Below are positions 1 through 11,141 of a stretch of DNA of 64,000 nt, piece by piece. Source of the DNA: Orbaceae bacterium lpD02 (GTDB lineage Bacteria > Pseudomonadota > Gammaproteobacteria > Enterobacterales > Orbaceae); NCBI GenBank assembly GCA_036251875.1, contig CP133960.1:2090258-2154257 (forward strand), given 5' to 3'. The notes under the pieces are model-generated. The model had not been told where the DNA came from. It did no database searches and was given only the letters and a program-made list of their open reading frames with translations. The translations under genes and the position numbers were made by a program. Position 1 is the first letter of the stretch, and the number at the start of each line of letters is the position of its first letter.

Positions 1-580
1 TTTTAATATCAGCACTGTAATCAACACCAATAGTTAAATCAATTCTTCGGTTGGGCTGCCGAGTATAGTTTACTATATTGGTCGATAGGACTTGGCTATT
101 AGGAATAGTCACTGTTTCGCCTGTAGGCGTGATGATCGTTGTCGAAAAAATTTGGATTGAATCAACATTCCCTTGAATTCCACTAATAACAACTAATTCC
201 CCGATTTTGAACGGGCGAAATAAAATTAATAGCACACCTGCGGCAAAATTAGATAATGAACCTTGCAATGCTAAGCCAATAGCAAGACCTGCGGCCCCGA
301 TTATTGCGACGATTGATGTTGTTTGAACGCCTAGTTGACCAAGCACTGCGACAAGTGTAAATCCTATGATACAATAGCGAGCAGAAGACGAAGTAAATTT
401 AACTATTGTCGGTTCAACATTTCTATTATCTAGCATTTTACGCAATTGCTTGCTAATAAAAGAAGCGATAAAACGACCGAAAATAAAAATGATAATGGCA
501 AATGCAATATGGAGTAGGTAATTAACAACGGTACTATCATATTTTTCAATAAATTGAATAACGTTTTGCCAAAATGTCAC
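1..580 (-). CDS. mscS: Small-conductance mechanosensitive channel MscS (3' end cut by window edge)
   Basis: Reading back from a GTG at 578-580 gives an uninterrupted frame of 193 codons that runs off the window start. An AAGGTGG ribosome-binding site precedes the GTG. The protein has a hydrophobic N-terminal part, then the glycine/alanine-rich pore helix TM3 (residues reading AAGLAIGLALQGSLSNFAAG) followed by RPFKIGE and the start of the beta domain (QIFSTTIITPTGETVTIPN). These are hallmark MscS features; the channel opens in the inner membrane under hypo-osmotic tension. E. coli MscS is 286 residues, so about a third is missing here. It lies 50 bp downstream of slmA on the same strand, a place held by other genes in E. 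coli. Confidence 0.93.
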   Translation of the reverse strand, partial: MTFWQNVIQFIEKYDSTVVNYLLHIAFAIIIFIFGRFIASFISKQLRKMLDNRNVEPTIVKFTSSSARYCIIGFTLVAVLGQLGVQTTSIVAIIGAAGLAIGLALQGSLSNFAAGVLLILFRPFKIGELVVISGIQGNVDSIQIFSTTIITPTGETVTIPNSQVLSTNIVNYTRQPNRRIDLTIGVDYSADIK

Positions 581-630
581 TTTAAACCACCTTAATTTCT
601 TTTATTATTTTAGAATAACTAATTTAATTC

Positions 631-1218
631 CTAGATTAGTTGTTTAACCATTAGTGACCAGCGTACTTCAAAATCAGCAGTGGGCAAATATTGAAAATCA
701 GAGCGAACATAGCGAGCCATTATGCCTTCACAAAAAGCCAATATTTGGCTCGATAATACACGCTCGTCGGTAGAATAAGCCACTCCTTCACGTAGTTTTT
801 TTTCACGCAAAACTTGCTTAATTTGTGTCTCAATTCGATCAAAAAGCTGGCTTACTCTTTCTTGTAACTCTTCTTGCTCAAACATTAATGCATGGCTTGT
901 CATAATTCGAGTTAAGCCAGGATTCTTTTCAGCAAAACCAAGGACTAGAGCAACAATTAAACGGAGTCTGGTTTCAGTCTCTTTTTCATCTTGCAAAATA
1001 TGGTTAATGCGAGAAAGTAAAATATCCTCAATAAAGAGGATCAGGCTCTCAAACATTTTTGTCTTACTTGCAAAATGACGATATAACGCAGCCTCTGAGA
1101 CACCTACGGTTGCCGCTAATTTTGCTGTAGTAATACGCTGAGAACCTTGATTTGACTCAAGCATTGTTGCTAATGCTTGCAAAATATCTTCTTTGCGATT
1201 TTTACGTTTAGTTATCAC
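631..1218 (-). CDS. slmA: Nucleoid occlusion factor SlmA (TetR family)
   Basis: 195 residues, about the E. coli length. The N-terminal helix-turn-helix (about residues 28-50, with [20 protein letters not shown]) and the following [12 protein letters not shown] segment match SlmA closely. SlmA binds specific chromosomal sites and blocks FtsZ ring assembly over the nucleoid. It starts 2 bp after the stop of dut, so coaBC-dut-slmA is probably one transcript, the order seen in E. coli. The family is TetR-like, but SlmA works in division control rather than as a metabolic repressor. Confidence 0.95.
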   Translation of the reverse strand: MITKRKNRKEDILQALATMLESNQGSQRITTAKLAATVGVSEAALYRHFASKTKMFESLILFIEDILLSRINHILQDEKETETRLRLIVALVLGFAEKNPGLTRIMTSHALMFEQEELQERVSQLFDRIETQIKQVLREKKLREGVAYSTDERVLSSQILAFCEGIMARYVRSDFQYLPTADFEVRWSLMVKQLI

Positions 1219-1220
1219 AG

Positions 1221-1691
1221 TTATTTTTTACCTGAATGACCAAAACCACCTTCGCCGCGAGATGATTCATTAAATTCTTCAACAATATTAAATTCAGCTT
1301 GTACAACCGGAACTATAATTAATTGCGCAATACGATCGCCAGGTTCTACAGTAAAAGCCGTTTGGCTACGATTCCATAAAGGTACAAAAAGTTGGCCTTG
1401 ATAGTCAGAATCAATTAAACCAACTAAATTACCTAAAACAATTCCATTTTTTGAGCCTAATCCAGAGCGAGGGAGAACTAATGCGGCTAAGTTAGGATCT
1501 TCAATATGCATTGAAAGGCCTGTTGGAGTTAAAATGGTCTCACCAGGCCTGATTTCGGTAGTCTTATCAAACATAGCTCGTAGGTCAATTCCTGCCGATC
1601 CTATCGTTGCATAAGTTGGCAGAGGGAACTCTTGACCAAGGCGTTTATCTAAAATTTTTATATCAATTTTTCTTTTCATTACGGTACTCAT
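1221..1691 (-). CDS. dut: Deoxyuridine 5'-triphosphate nucleotidohydrolase (dUTPase)
   Basis: Hydrolyses dUTP to dUMP and pyrophosphate, keeping uracil out of DNA and feeding dTMP synthesis. The trimeric dUTPase motifs are all visible: [35 protein letters not shown] and the glycine-rich C-terminal arm [10 protein letters not shown]. The first ATG gives 156 residues and overlaps the end of coaBC by 29 bp. An ATG four codons later (at 1679) would give [10 protein letters not shown], which lines up better with the start of the E. coli enzyme, so the true start is uncertain between the two. Confidence 0.95.
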   Translation of the reverse strand: MSTVMKRKIDIKILDKRLGQEFPLPTYATIGSAGIDLRAMFDKTTEIRPGETILTPTGLSMHIEDPNLAALVLPRSGLGSKNGIVLGNLVGLIDSDYQGQLFVPLWNRSQTAFTVEPGDRIAQLIIVPVVQAEFNIVEEFNESSRGEGGFGHSGKK

Positions 1692-2889
1692 TATAGTGTT
1701 TAATTATTTCAATGATTAATTGTTGTGCTAACTCATTTTTATTAGCTAGCGGTAATGGTAATTTTCCCGATTGCCAATAAAGCGTAAGTGCATTATGGTC
1801 AACATTAAAACCTTGTTCTGGCGATGATACATCATTTGCACAGATCATATCTAGGTTTTTACTTGCTAACTTTTTTAGTGCGTATTCTTCTACTTGATTG
1901 GTTTCTGCGGCAAAACCCACGACAAAAGGTCGATTTTTTTTCATTGCTGCAATTTCGGCAACTATATCAGGGTTTTTAACTAATGTAATTGTGAGCTCAT
2001 CGCTATTATCCAGCTTTTTCATTTTTTGGTCGGCAACTATTTTAGTGCGATAATCAGCAACCGCCGCACAAGCAATAAAAATATCTACATGCGGAGCATA
2101 TTCTAGCGCCTTTTGATGCATATCGATTGCCGATCGAACATCTTCTCGATTAACGTTAGGCGGTGTTGGCAAATTGACCGGCCCACTAATTAACGTTACT
2201 TTGGCCCCAAGAGTTGCTGCGGCTGTAGCGATAGCAAACCCCATTTTTCCTGAGCTATAGTTAGTAATATAACGTACTGGATCGAGTTTTTCTTGAGTTG
2301 GGCCAGCGGTAATAACAATATTTAGCTTAGACAAATTTATTGAACTAGCGAACATGTTTGCTACATTGCTTGCCAGTTCGGTAGGTTCAAGCATTCTACC
2401 TGGACCAATATCACCACAGGCTTGGATCCCTTTATCTGGCCCCCAAATATGTACGCCTCGCTCAATTAGCGTAATAATATTTTGCTGGGTAATATCAGCT
2501 TGGTACATTTGCTGGTTCATGGCTGGTGCGATTGCAATAGGTGCTTTACTTGCAAGGCAGAGAGTTGTCAAGAGATCATCTGCAAGGCCATGAGTTAATT
2601 TAGCTATGATATTCGCGGTAGCTGGAGCGATTAAAATCAAATCAGCCCATTTTGCCAGCTCAATGTGACCCATTGATAGCTCTGCTGAAGGGTCAAAAAG
2701 ATCAGTCGATACTTTATTAGCGGATACTGCTTGAAGTGATAGATCTGAAACAAAATGTTTTGCTGAATCAGTCATAACCACATGTACTTGAGCACCTAAT
2801 TTTTTGAGTTGGCGAACGAGCTCTGGGCATTTGTAAGCTGCAATTCCACCAGAAATTCCCAGTAAAATATGTTTATTAGCTAAATTCAT
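1663..2889 (-). CDS. coaBC: Bifunctional phosphopantothenoylcysteine decarboxylase / phosphopantothenate-cysteine ligase
   Basis: Carries out two consecutive steps of coenzyme A synthesis: ligation of cysteine to 4'-phosphopantothenate (CoaB, C-terminal half) and FMN-dependent decarboxylation to phosphopantetheine (CoaC, N-terminal half). Visible CoaC motifs are [10 protein letters not shown] near the start, [12 protein letters not shown] with the catalytic His, PAMNQQMY, and [10 protein letters not shown]. CoaB motifs are [22 protein letters not shown] and [11 protein letters not shown]. The frame is open for 17 more codons upstream, but I chose the ATG at 2889 because [11 protein letters not shown] aligns with the E. 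coli start and a weak GCAGG precedes it. Its 3' end overlaps dut. Confidence 0.94.
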   Translation of the reverse strand: MNLANKHILLGISGGIAAYKCPELVRQLKKLGAQVHVVMTDSAKHFVSDLSLQAVSANKVSTDLFDPSAELSMGHIELAKWADLILIAPATANIIAKLTHGLADDLLTTLCLASKAPIAIAPAMNQQMYQADITQQNIITLIERGVHIWGPDKGIQACGDIGPGRMLEPTELASNVANMFASSINLSKLNIVITAGPTQEKLDPVRYITNYSSGKMGFAIATAAATLGAKVTLISGPVNLPTPPNVNREDVRSAIDMHQKALEYAPHVDIFIACAAVADYRTKIVADQKMKKLDNSDELTITLVKNPDIVAEIAAMKKNRPFVVGFAAETNQVEEYALKKLASKNLDMICANDVSSPEQGFNVDHNALTLYWQSGKLPLPLANKNELAQQLIIEIIKHYNEYRNEKKN

Positions 2890-3014
2890 TTTGCCTGCTT
2901 GTTTATCAAAAATAAGTAACATTTTATCATGAATTATCATAATATTAATTAAATTAACTAATTAATAGCAAACAAAATACCCTATTAATGATGGATTACT
3001 AACAATTAGTCCTA

Positions 3015-4682
3015 TTACTCATTATTTATTAGTAAGTCTTTTGCATTGGCTAAGGTATTTTCAGTAATTTTATCTCCACCCAATAATCTAGCTAGTTCCT
3101 TTAACCGATGGGCTTGATCTAGTGCATTCATTTGAGTTTGAGTATGTTTGCCATCAGTTTGTTTTGATACAAAATAGTGATGATGCGCATTACCTGCTAC
3201 TTGTGGGAGATGGGTTACCGTAATTACCTGAGTTGATTGTCCTAACTCCCTTAGTAAATTACCAACTTTAGCTGCTGTTGCACCACTGATACCAACATCA
3301 ATCTCATCAAAAATTAATGCTGGGGTTTCAATTTTTTGTGCAGTTAGTACTTGAATCGCCAATGCAATACGCGATAACTCTCCTCCTGAAGCGACTTTGC
3401 TCATTGGTTGTAGCGGTTGCCCTGGATTGGTAGTTACTAAATACGTAACGTGATCTGCACCTGTTTCGCTCATTTTAGTCTCATCATATTGAATATTAAT
3501 ATTAAACTGCCCATGTGGCATAGCGAGCTCTTGCATACTTTTGGTTATTTTTTTAGATAGAACACTTGCCGATTTTACTCGTTGGGTATGCAATGCTTTA
3601 GCACAAGATAACGTTTGATTATACAGTTGAGTAATTTCTTGTAATAGCTGTTCATTCAGCTCATCTTGCTTTGAAATTTGTTCAAACTCATCTAATAACT
3701 GTTGGTATAGTATTGGTAAATTTTGTGGAGCAACATGATGTTTACGAGCTAATGAAATCTGTTTGGATATACGCTGCTCTAGCTGTATTACTTTTGCAGG
3801 GTCAACCTCAAGGTTATCGATATAACGACGTAGTTCATATCCAGCTTCTTTTATTTGAATTGCGGCATCTTCTAGCATTGTTGATACATCAACTAACTGA
3901 GAATCTAAGTTTGCTAATTCTTCAGACGTATTTTTAGCACTACTTAGTTGGTTTAGTAGGTTAAATTCAGTATTTTCTTCTAGTATATCAATAAGCTTAC
4001 TGCTCAAGTTAATTAACTGTCCGCTGTTTGATAATCGTTTATATTCGTCATCAATTTGTTGATATTCCCCATCAATAGGGGAAAACTCATTGAGTTCTTT
4101 GAGTTGGTATTGTAGCAACTGAATATGTGCATCACGGTCTTGTTTCGATTTTTCATGTTCAGCATATTGCTCACTAGCTAGTTTCCACTTTTTATAAGCT
4201 ATTTTCATCGCTGATAGCAACGAATTCTCTGCCATATACTGATCAAGTAGTCGTTGCTGGTAATCACTGCGCATTAATTGCTGATGTTCATGTTGCCCAT
4301 GAATTTGTATCAGCATTTGGCCGAGTTCTTTTAACTGAGAGGCAGGTACTGATATGCCATTAATAAAGGCTTTTGAGCGACCATCTTGGTTGATCACTCG
4401 GCGAAGGATACATTCATTATCGTCATCGAGTTGATTATTTATTAACCACTCTAATGCACTAGGGGTGTCGTCAAGTAAAAAATGGGCTGAAATATCAGTT
4501 CGTTCGCTACCATGGCGAATAAATGCAATATCAGAACGGGCACCTAAACATAGACCAAGTGCATCAACCGATATTGATTTTCCAGCGCCTGTCTCACCTG
4601 TTATCGCCGTCATGCCAGTATAGAAGTCAATAATTAAATTATCAACGATAGCAAAGTTATTAACCGTTAATTGTGTCAGCAT
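3015..4682 (-). CDS. recN: DNA repair protein RecN (SMC-like ATPase)
   Basis: 555 residues against 553 in E. coli. Walker A GETGAGKS lies at about residues 29-36. A long central coiled-coil rich in Gln/Glu/Leu follows, then the ABC signature region (KVASGGELSRIALAIQ) and Walker B (ALIFDEIDVGISG). RecN helps repair double-strand breaks and holds sister chromatids together during the SOS response. A LexA box sits just upstream (separate entry), which fits SOS control. It is apparently monocistronic, with a 125-bp gap to coaBC. Confidence 0.96.
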   Translation of the reverse strand: MLTQLTVNNFAIVDNLIIDFYTGMTAITGETGAGKSISVDALGLCLGARSDIAFIRHGSERTDISAHFLLDDTPSALEWLINNQLDDDNECILRRVINQDGRSKAFINGISVPASQLKELGQMLIQIHGQHEHQQLMRSDYQQRLLDQYMAENSLLSAMKIAYKKWKLASEQYAEHEKSKQDRDAHIQLLQYQLKELNEFSPIDGEYQQIDDEYKRLSNSGQLINLSSKLIDILEENTEFNLLNQLSSAKNTSEELANLDSQLVDVSTMLEDAAIQIKEAGYELRRYIDNLEVDPAKVIQLEQRISKQISLARKHHVAPQNLPILYQQLLDEFEQISKQDELNEQLLQEITQLYNQTLSCAKALHTQRVKSASVLSKKITKSMQELAMPHGQFNINIQYDETKMSETGADHVTYLVTTNPGQPLQPMSKVASGGELSRIALAIQVLTAQKIETPALIFDEIDVGISGATAAKVGNLLRELGQSTQVITVTHLPQVAGNAHHHYFVSKQTDGKHTQTQMNALDQAHRLKELARLLGGDKITENTLANAKDLLINNE

Positions 4683-4714
4683 AATATTTTTAATACTTGA
4701 TTTATTTAATGCTA

Positions 4715-4720
4715 ATTATA
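4715..4720 (-). promoter_or_regulatory. Candidate -10 element of recN promoter
   Basis: On the minus strand the hexamer reads TATAAT. The best -35 at a 17-bp spacing is TTTATT, a weak match, and it falls inside the LexA box. A LexA repressor bound there would therefore cover the -35 region. Assignment is by pattern only. Confidence 0.5.
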
Positions 4721-4730
4721 ACAATAAAAA

Positions 4731-4750
4731 TACTGTAAATAAACACAGTT
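4731..4750. promoter_or_regulatory. LexA (SOS) box upstream of recN
   Basis: The 20-mer TACTGTAAATAAACACAGTT has the CTG-N10-CAG core of gammaproteobacterial LexA sites with TACTGT/ACAGTT arms. It lies about 50 bp upstream of the recN start, overlapping the probable -35 region. recN is a classic SOS gene in E. coli, with LexA sites in its promoter. Only one good box is visible here. Confidence 0.82.
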
Positions 4751-4809
4751 TTAGCATTTGTTTTTATACCATCTTGCGGTTTTATAAAAAATTAACGAAA
4801 AATCCGCAT

Positions 4810-4834
4810 AAAAAAACCACCGTAATGAGGTGGT
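4810..4834 (-). terminator. Intrinsic terminator of accBC
   Basis: On the minus strand, ACCACC, a 7-nt loop and GGTGGT are followed directly by TTTTTT. It begins about 25 bp beyond the accC stop codon and ends before the recN control region, so it separates the two transcripts. Confidence 0.85.
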
Positions 4835-4858
4835 CTTGTATGCATAAAGTAGATTATT

Positions 4859-6205
4859 TTATTCGTAAATGCCTAATTTTTTCTCTAAATAGTGAATATT
4901 TGTACCACCCTTTTGGAAATTTTCGTCATTCATAATCTCAATATGTAGCTCAATATTAGTTTTAATACCATCAATTACTAATTCAGCCAGTGCATTTTTC
5001 ATTCTTACAATTGCAATGTCACGTGTTTCTCCATAAGCGATAAGCTTACCTATCATTGAATCGTAGTGTGGTGGAACACTATAGCCAGCGTAAATATGTG
5101 ACTCCCAACGAATACCAAAGCCACCAGGCGCATGGAAGCGAGTAATCTTACCTGGTGATGGCATAAATGTTTTTGCATCCTCGGCATTGATTCTGCACTC
5201 TATTGCATGACCTTTAATATGAACATCTTTTTGTTTGATTGATAAAGGCAAGCCTGATGCGATACGGATTTGCTCTCTAATGAGATCGACGCTTGTAATC
5301 ATTTCAGTAACAGGGTGCTCGACTTGAATACGAGTATTCATCTCAATGAAGTAAAATTCACCGTTTTCAAATAAAAATTCAAACGTTCCAGCACCACGAT
5401 ACCCAATCTCAATACACGCATTTGCACAGCGTTCACCTATAAATTGGCGCATTTTAGGTGTAATACCAATTGCAGGTGCTTCTTCAACGACTTTTTGGTG
5501 GCGTCTTTGCATTGAACAGTCTCGCTCACCAAGATAGATAGCTTGACCTTGACCATCGGCAAGTACTTGAATTTCAATATGACGAGGGTTTTCAAGGAAT
5601 TTTTCCATGTAAACCATATCATTATTGAAAGCTGTTTTTGCTTCCATTTTAGTCATTTTTATTGATTGCTCGAGATCTTTTTCATGACGAACAATACGCA
5701 TTCCACGACCGCCACCGCCGCCCGATGCTTTAATTATAACGGGATAGCCAATCTTTTTAGCTATTTTTTTGTTAGTTTCAATATCATTGCTTAATGAACC
5801 ATCAGAGCCAGGAACACATGGAACGCCAGCTTTTTTCATTGCGTCGATTGCAGAAACTTTGTCACCCATTAAACGAATCGTATCTGCTTTGGGACCAACA
5901 AAGATGAATCCTGAGCGTTCAACTTGCTCAGCAAAATCAGCATTTTCAGACAAAAAACCATACCCAGGGTGAATAGCAGATGCACCAGTAACTTCAGCAG
6001 CTGCAATTAAAGCTGGGACATTAAGATAGCTTTTTGCTGATGGTGCAGGGCCAATACAGACGGTTTCATCAGCAAGTAAGACATGTTTTAGATCTTTATC
6101 AGCCGTTGAGTGTACTGCAACGGTATGAATTCCAAGCTCTTTGCATGCCCTTAAGATACGCAAGGCGATTTCGCCTCGGTTCGCAATTAAAATTTTATCA
6201 AGCAT
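4859..6205 (-). CDS. accC: Biotin carboxylase subunit of acetyl-CoA carboxylase
   Basis: ATP-dependent carboxylation of the biotin carried on AccB, the first half of malonyl-CoA synthesis. The 448 residues match the E. coli length (449). N-terminal [16 protein letters not shown], the ATP-grasp glycine loop [10 protein letters not shown] (about residue 165) and the catalytic segment [14 protein letters not shown] (about 288-301) are intact. It follows accB by 63 bp on the same strand, the conserved accBC pair. A clear terminator follows. Confidence 0.97.
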   Translation of the reverse strand: MLDKILIANRGEIALRILRACKELGIHTVAVHSTADKDLKHVLLADETVCIGPAPSAKSYLNVPALIAAAEVTGASAIHPGYGFLSENADFAEQVERSGFIFVGPKADTIRLMGDKVSAIDAMKKAGVPCVPGSDGSLSNDIETNKKIAKKIGYPVIIKASGGGGGRGMRIVRHEKDLEQSIKMTKMEAKTAFNNDMVYMEKFLENPRHIEIQVLADGQGQAIYLGERDCSMQRRHQKVVEEAPAIGITPKMRQFIGERCANACIEIGYRGAGTFEFLFENGEFYFIEMNTRIQVEHPVTEMITSVDLIREQIRIASGLPLSIKQKDVHIKGHAIECRINAEDAKTFMPSPGKITRFHAPGGFGIRWESHIYAGYSVPPHYDSMIGKLIAYGETRDIAIVRMKNALAELVIDGIKTNIELHIEIMNDENFQKGGTNIHYLEKKLGIYE

Positions 6206-6268
6206 ATTAACCTCTAAGCGAATTTTTATACACGGACTTTGTTCGAAAATACATTAAATCAGTCAATA

Positions 6269-6730
6269 TTATTCGATTACAAATAATGGTTGATCAAATT
6301 CAACTGGTTGTCCGTTTTCAACTAAAATCGCTTTAATAGTACCTGCTTTTTCTGATTCTATTTGATTCATCATTTTCATTGCTTCAACGATACATAACAC
6401 ATCGCCGACGCTAACAGTTTGACCAACTTCTACAAAAGATTTAGAATCAGGGCTTGGGGTACGGTAAAACGTACCAACCATTGGCGATTTGATTGTTTGA
6501 CCTGTCATCGCGCACTGGTCATTACTTGGCACGACTGTTGGTGTAGTTTCTGTTATAGTATTAACGAAATTGGGTGCTGGTTGGGCAACATGAATGTTTT
6601 GGACTGGGTAAGCGGCAGGAGGTAGAGCTCGACTAATTCTTACTGATTCTTCACCTTCTGAAATTTCTAACTCAGAAATACCAGACTCTTCAACTAATTC
6701 AATTAATTTCTTTATTTTGCGTATATCCAT
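6269..6730 (-). CDS. accB: Biotin carboxyl carrier protein of acetyl-CoA carboxylase (BCCP)
   Basis: Carries the biotin that shuttles CO2 between AccC and the AccAD transferase. With the ATG at 6730 the protein is 153 residues and begins [20 protein letters not shown], as in E. coli; a GTG three codons upstream is in frame but unneeded. The C-terminal biotinyl domain holds [10 protein letters not shown], with the biotinylated lysine at residue 119, and [13 protein letters not shown] forms the family's thumb region. The Pro/Ala linker is somewhat shorter than in E. coli. Confidence 0.96.
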   Translation of the reverse strand: MDIRKIKKLIELVEESGISELEISEGEESVRISRALPPAAYPVQNIHVAQPAPNFVNTITETTPTVVPSNDQCAMTGQTIKSPMVGTFYRTPSPDSKSFVEVGQTVSVGDVLCIVEAMKMMNQIESEKAGTIKAILVENGQPVEFDQPLFVIE

Positions 6731-8198
<1,468 letters not shown>

Positions 8199-8252
8199 TT
8201 TTTATGTGGAATTGAAAGAGTATTTTTTTATTCATGAACGGTGGCTTTCTTT

Positions 8253-9122
8253 ATGAAACGAATATTTACTAAGGGAACACCGCTCGGTTTTCAATTGTTT
8301 GTCGTTTTGACGTTAGCTATTTTTTTAATTGTATATGATGTTAAATCCCGAGCTTTTTCTATTGTCCGTTATTATTTAGATACAATTATTTCTCCTTTAT
8401 ATTATATTTCTAATTCGCCACGTGTAACTTTTGATTCATTAGCGGAAATGTCTAAAACAAGACTAGAAATTTCCGCTGAAAATATGGATTTGAAGTATGA
8501 ATTGAAAAGCCAGCAAAGTGAATTGTTACAATTGGCTTATTTAAAGAAAGAAAATAATAGGCTTCGAGATTTGTTAGGTTCACCTTTGCAGCACGATGAG
8601 TTTAAAAAAGTTGCTCAAGTTCTGCTTGCCGATACCGATCCTTATTTATATCAAATAGTATTAAATAAAGGTACAAAAGATGAAGTTTTTGTTGGGCAAC
8701 CAGTACTTGATGAGAAAGGTATTGTTGGACAAATTTATAAAACCGCTTATAGCACGAGCCGTGCTATTTTAGTCTGCGATTATCAACACGCGGTGCCGGT
8801 TCAAATACTAAGAAATGATATGAGAATGGTTGCAGTTGGCAATGGTTGTAATAATGACCTTTTGCTCGATTTTTTGCCTAATAATGTTGATATTCAAGTC
8901 GGTGACGTACTAGTTACTTCAGGCCTTGATGGTCGGTTTCCTGAAGGTTATCCTGTTGCGACTGTGAGTTCAGTTAAACTTGATATTCATGGCTCAACAC
9001 CAATCATATCCGCCACGCCAACTGCAGATTTGAAACGATTGCGTTATCTATTATTATTATGGAATGATAAAAACAAATCAGCGAATGCGAAAGAGACCCA
9101 AGAGGTACTAAATAATGAATAA
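8253..9122 (+). CDS. mreC: Rod-shape-determining protein MreC
   Basis: Bitopic inner-membrane protein linking MreB to the periplasmic elongasome. It has a short cytoplasmic N terminus, a single membrane helix (about residues 11-31), a coiled coil rich in Glu/Leu/Lys (about 65-105), then the beta-rich periplasmic domain with LLGSPL and GRFPEGYPVATVSSV. I chose the ATG at 8253 because GGTGG lies 8 nt upstream; a GTG four codons earlier overlaps that same site. At 289 residues it lacks the long Pro/Ala/Gln-rich tail of E. coli MreC and ends soon after the conserved RLRYLLLLW. Confidence 0.94.
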   Translation: MKRIFTKGTPLGFQLFVVLTLAIFLIVYDVKSRAFSIVRYYLDTIISPLYYISNSPRVTFDSLAEMSKTRLEISAENMDLKYELKSQQSELLQLAYLKKENNRLRDLLGSPLQHDEFKKVAQVLLADTDPYLYQIVLNKGTKDEVFVGQPVLDEKGIVGQIYKTAYSTSRAILVCDYQHAVPVQILRNDMRMVAVGNGCNNDLLLDFLPNNVDIQVGDVLVTSGLDGRFPEGYPVATVSSVKLDIHGSTPIISATPTADLKRLRYLLLLWNDKNKSANAKETQEVLNNE

Positions 9123-9603
9123 TTCAGCTCGCTGTTATTGGGTAATTTGCTTGACCTTATTTGTTGGCTTATTATTGCAAATCATGCCATGGACATCGTC
9201 AATTTATGTTTTAAAACCGCACTGGTTAATGTTAGTTTTGGTTTATTGGATATTAGTTTTACCGCATCGAATAGGAATTGGAACCGCATTCTTGGTCGGT
9301 ATTATATTAGATTTATTTTTAGGTACAGTGCTTGGCGTACACGCCTTTATTTTCTCCTTGATAGCTTATCTCGTACTTTTTAGAGTTCAACTAGTTAGAA
9401 ACTTAGCATTGTGGCAACAGTCGTTTATTATCTTTGCGTTATCTTTTATTTATGATTTATTGCTATTCATATTCGAAATTGCCATATACCAAATGATAAC
9501 TTTTTCCCCGCTTATTTTCTTATCGATGTTTGTCGATGGAATTTTGTGGATATGGATATTTTTGCTGTTACAACAAATTAGGCATAACTTTGCAATAGAA
9601 TAA
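9115..9603 (+). CDS. mreD: Rod-shape-determining protein MreD
   Basis: 162 residues, almost entirely hydrophobic, with about five to six predicted membrane helices as expected for MreD. The segment LKPHWLMLVLVYWILVLP near residue 35 and the GIILDLFLGTVLGVHAF stretch are typical of the family. It overlaps mreC by 8 bp, implying translational coupling. It is the third component of the MreBCD elongation complex. Confidence 0.94.
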   Translation: MNNSARCYWVICLTLFVGLLLQIMPWTSSIYVLKPHWLMLVLVYWILVLPHRIGIGTAFLVGIILDLFLGTVLGVHAFIFSLIAYLVLFRVQLVRNLALWQQSFIIFALSFIYDLLLFIFEIAIYQMITFSPLIFLSMFVDGILWIWIFLLLQQIRHNFAIE

Positions 9604-9611
9604 ATGAGGGC

Positions 9612-11090
9612 ATGATGTCTGTTGAATTATTGATGAATGTTACACCATCTGAAACTCGGGTGGCTTATGTTGAAGAGGGGATTTTACAAGAAATTCATGT
9701 TGATAGAGAATCCAAAAGAGGGATCGTCGGTAATATTTATAAAGGCAAAGTTATCCGAATTTTACCTGGTATGCAAGCTGCATTTGTTGATATTGGTCTT
9801 GAAAAAGCTGCATTTTTGCATGCTTCCGATATTATGCCACATACCGAATGTGTTTCTGATAGTGAACAAGAGCAATTTCAAGTCAAAGATATTTCAGAGC
9901 TTGTTCGTCAGGGGCAAGATCTTATGGTGCAAGTAGTAAAAGATCCTATTGGGACCAAAGGAGCAAGACTTACCACTGATATTACTTTACCCTCTCGTTA
10001 TTTAGTCTTTATGCCAGGCCCAAACTCTGCCCATGTCGCAACGTCGCAGCGTATTGAAAGCGAACAAGAGCGTGAGCGATTAAAACTGATCATAGAAAAA
10101 TATATTACAGATGATGGTGGCTTTATTGTTAGGACCGCAGCAGAAGGCGCGAGTCAAAATGAATTAGAACAAGATATTGCATTTTTGCATCGTCTATGGA
10201 AGAAGATTCAAGAAAGGATGTCGAGACCCGTCAGTAAAAATTTACTTTATGGCGAGTTAGACTTATCTCAGCGAATTTTAAGAGACTTTGTCGGAGATCC
10301 AATTGAAAGAATTTTAGTTGACTCAAAGTTAATATTTGATTTGTTGACCGAATTTACTCAAGAATTTATGCCTGAAATAACTAATAAATTAGTGCATTAT
10401 AAGGGAAACATCCCTATTTTCGATTTGTATGATATTGAGAATGAAATTCAAAGAGCATTAGACCGGAAAGTAAAGTTAAAATCTGGCGGTTATTTGATTA
10501 TCGATCAAACAGAGGCAATGACTACAATTGATATTAATACAGGTGCTTTTGTTGGTCACCGCAATCTTGAAGAAACAATTTTTAATACGAATATCGAAGC
10601 AACTATTGCAATTGCAAGGCAACTACGTTTACGTAACTTAGGCGGTATTGTCATTATTGATTTTATTGATATGCAAGAAGAGATTCATCGAGAGCGAGTG
10701 TTACAGTCTTTACACGATTTTTTAACTAAAGATCGCGCCAAAACCACAGTTAACAGTTTTTCGGCCTTAGGCTTAGTCGAAATGACGCGTAAGCGTACCA
10801 GAGAGAGTATTGAGCATATCTTATGTGAAGAGTGCTCATCGTGCCATGGCCGGGGTATGGTAAAATCCGTTGAAACGGTCTGCAATGAAATTTTGCGAGA
10901 AATCGTACGAGTATACAAGGCGCACCATAGTGAATATTTTTTAGTGTATGCATCAACTGTAGTAGCGAATGCACTAACTGCCGATGAATCTCATACTTTA
11001 GCTGAAGTTGAGCTATTTGTTGGTAAGCGGGTTGAAGTAAAAATTGAACCATTATATATCCAAGAACAATATGACGTTGTATTGATGTAA
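9612..11090 (+). CDS. rng: Ribonuclease G
   Basis: Endoribonuclease that matures the 5' end of 16S rRNA and cuts some mRNAs. Length is 492 residues (E. coli 489). An S1 RNA-binding domain occupies about residues 38-128, with a 5'-sensor/RNase H-like core after it. The catalytic aspartates sit in TTIDINTG (D307) and IIDFIDM (D350), and the zinc-link CEECSSCHGRG has cysteines at 405, 408 and 411. Two ATGs are adjacent (9612 and 9615); GAGGGC precedes both. It follows mreD by 8 bp. In E. coli a Maf-type gene (yhdE) lies between them and is absent here. Confidence 0.96.
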   Translation: MMSVELLMNVTPSETRVAYVEEGILQEIHVDRESKRGIVGNIYKGKVIRILPGMQAAFVDIGLEKAAFLHASDIMPHTECVSDSEQEQFQVKDISELVRQGQDLMVQVVKDPIGTKGARLTTDITLPSRYLVFMPGPNSAHVATSQRIESEQERERLKLIIEKYITDDGGFIVRTAAEGASQNELEQDIAFLHRLWKKIQERMSRPVSKNLLYGELDLSQRILRDFVGDPIERILVDSKLIFDLLTEFTQEFMPEITNKLVHYKGNIPIFDLYDIENEIQRALDRKVKLKSGGYLIIDQTEAMTTIDINTGAFVGHRNLEETIFNTNIEATIAIARQLRLRNLGGIVIIDFIDMQEEIHRERVLQSLHDFLTKDRAKTTVNSFSALGLVEMTRKRTRESIEHILCEECSSCHGRGMVKSVETVCNEILREIVRVYKAHHSEYFLVYASTVVANALTADESHTLAEVELFVGKRVEVKIEPLYIQEQYDVVLM

Positions 11091-11141
11091 TGGATACTGT
11101 TGCTATTAAAGAATTATATTTGATATCTTTATAAGGAATTT

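Noticed and set aside
10685-11052. Antisense frames of 77 and 100 codons within rng
   Set aside because: They mirror the coding strand of RNase G and show no domain or ribosome site.
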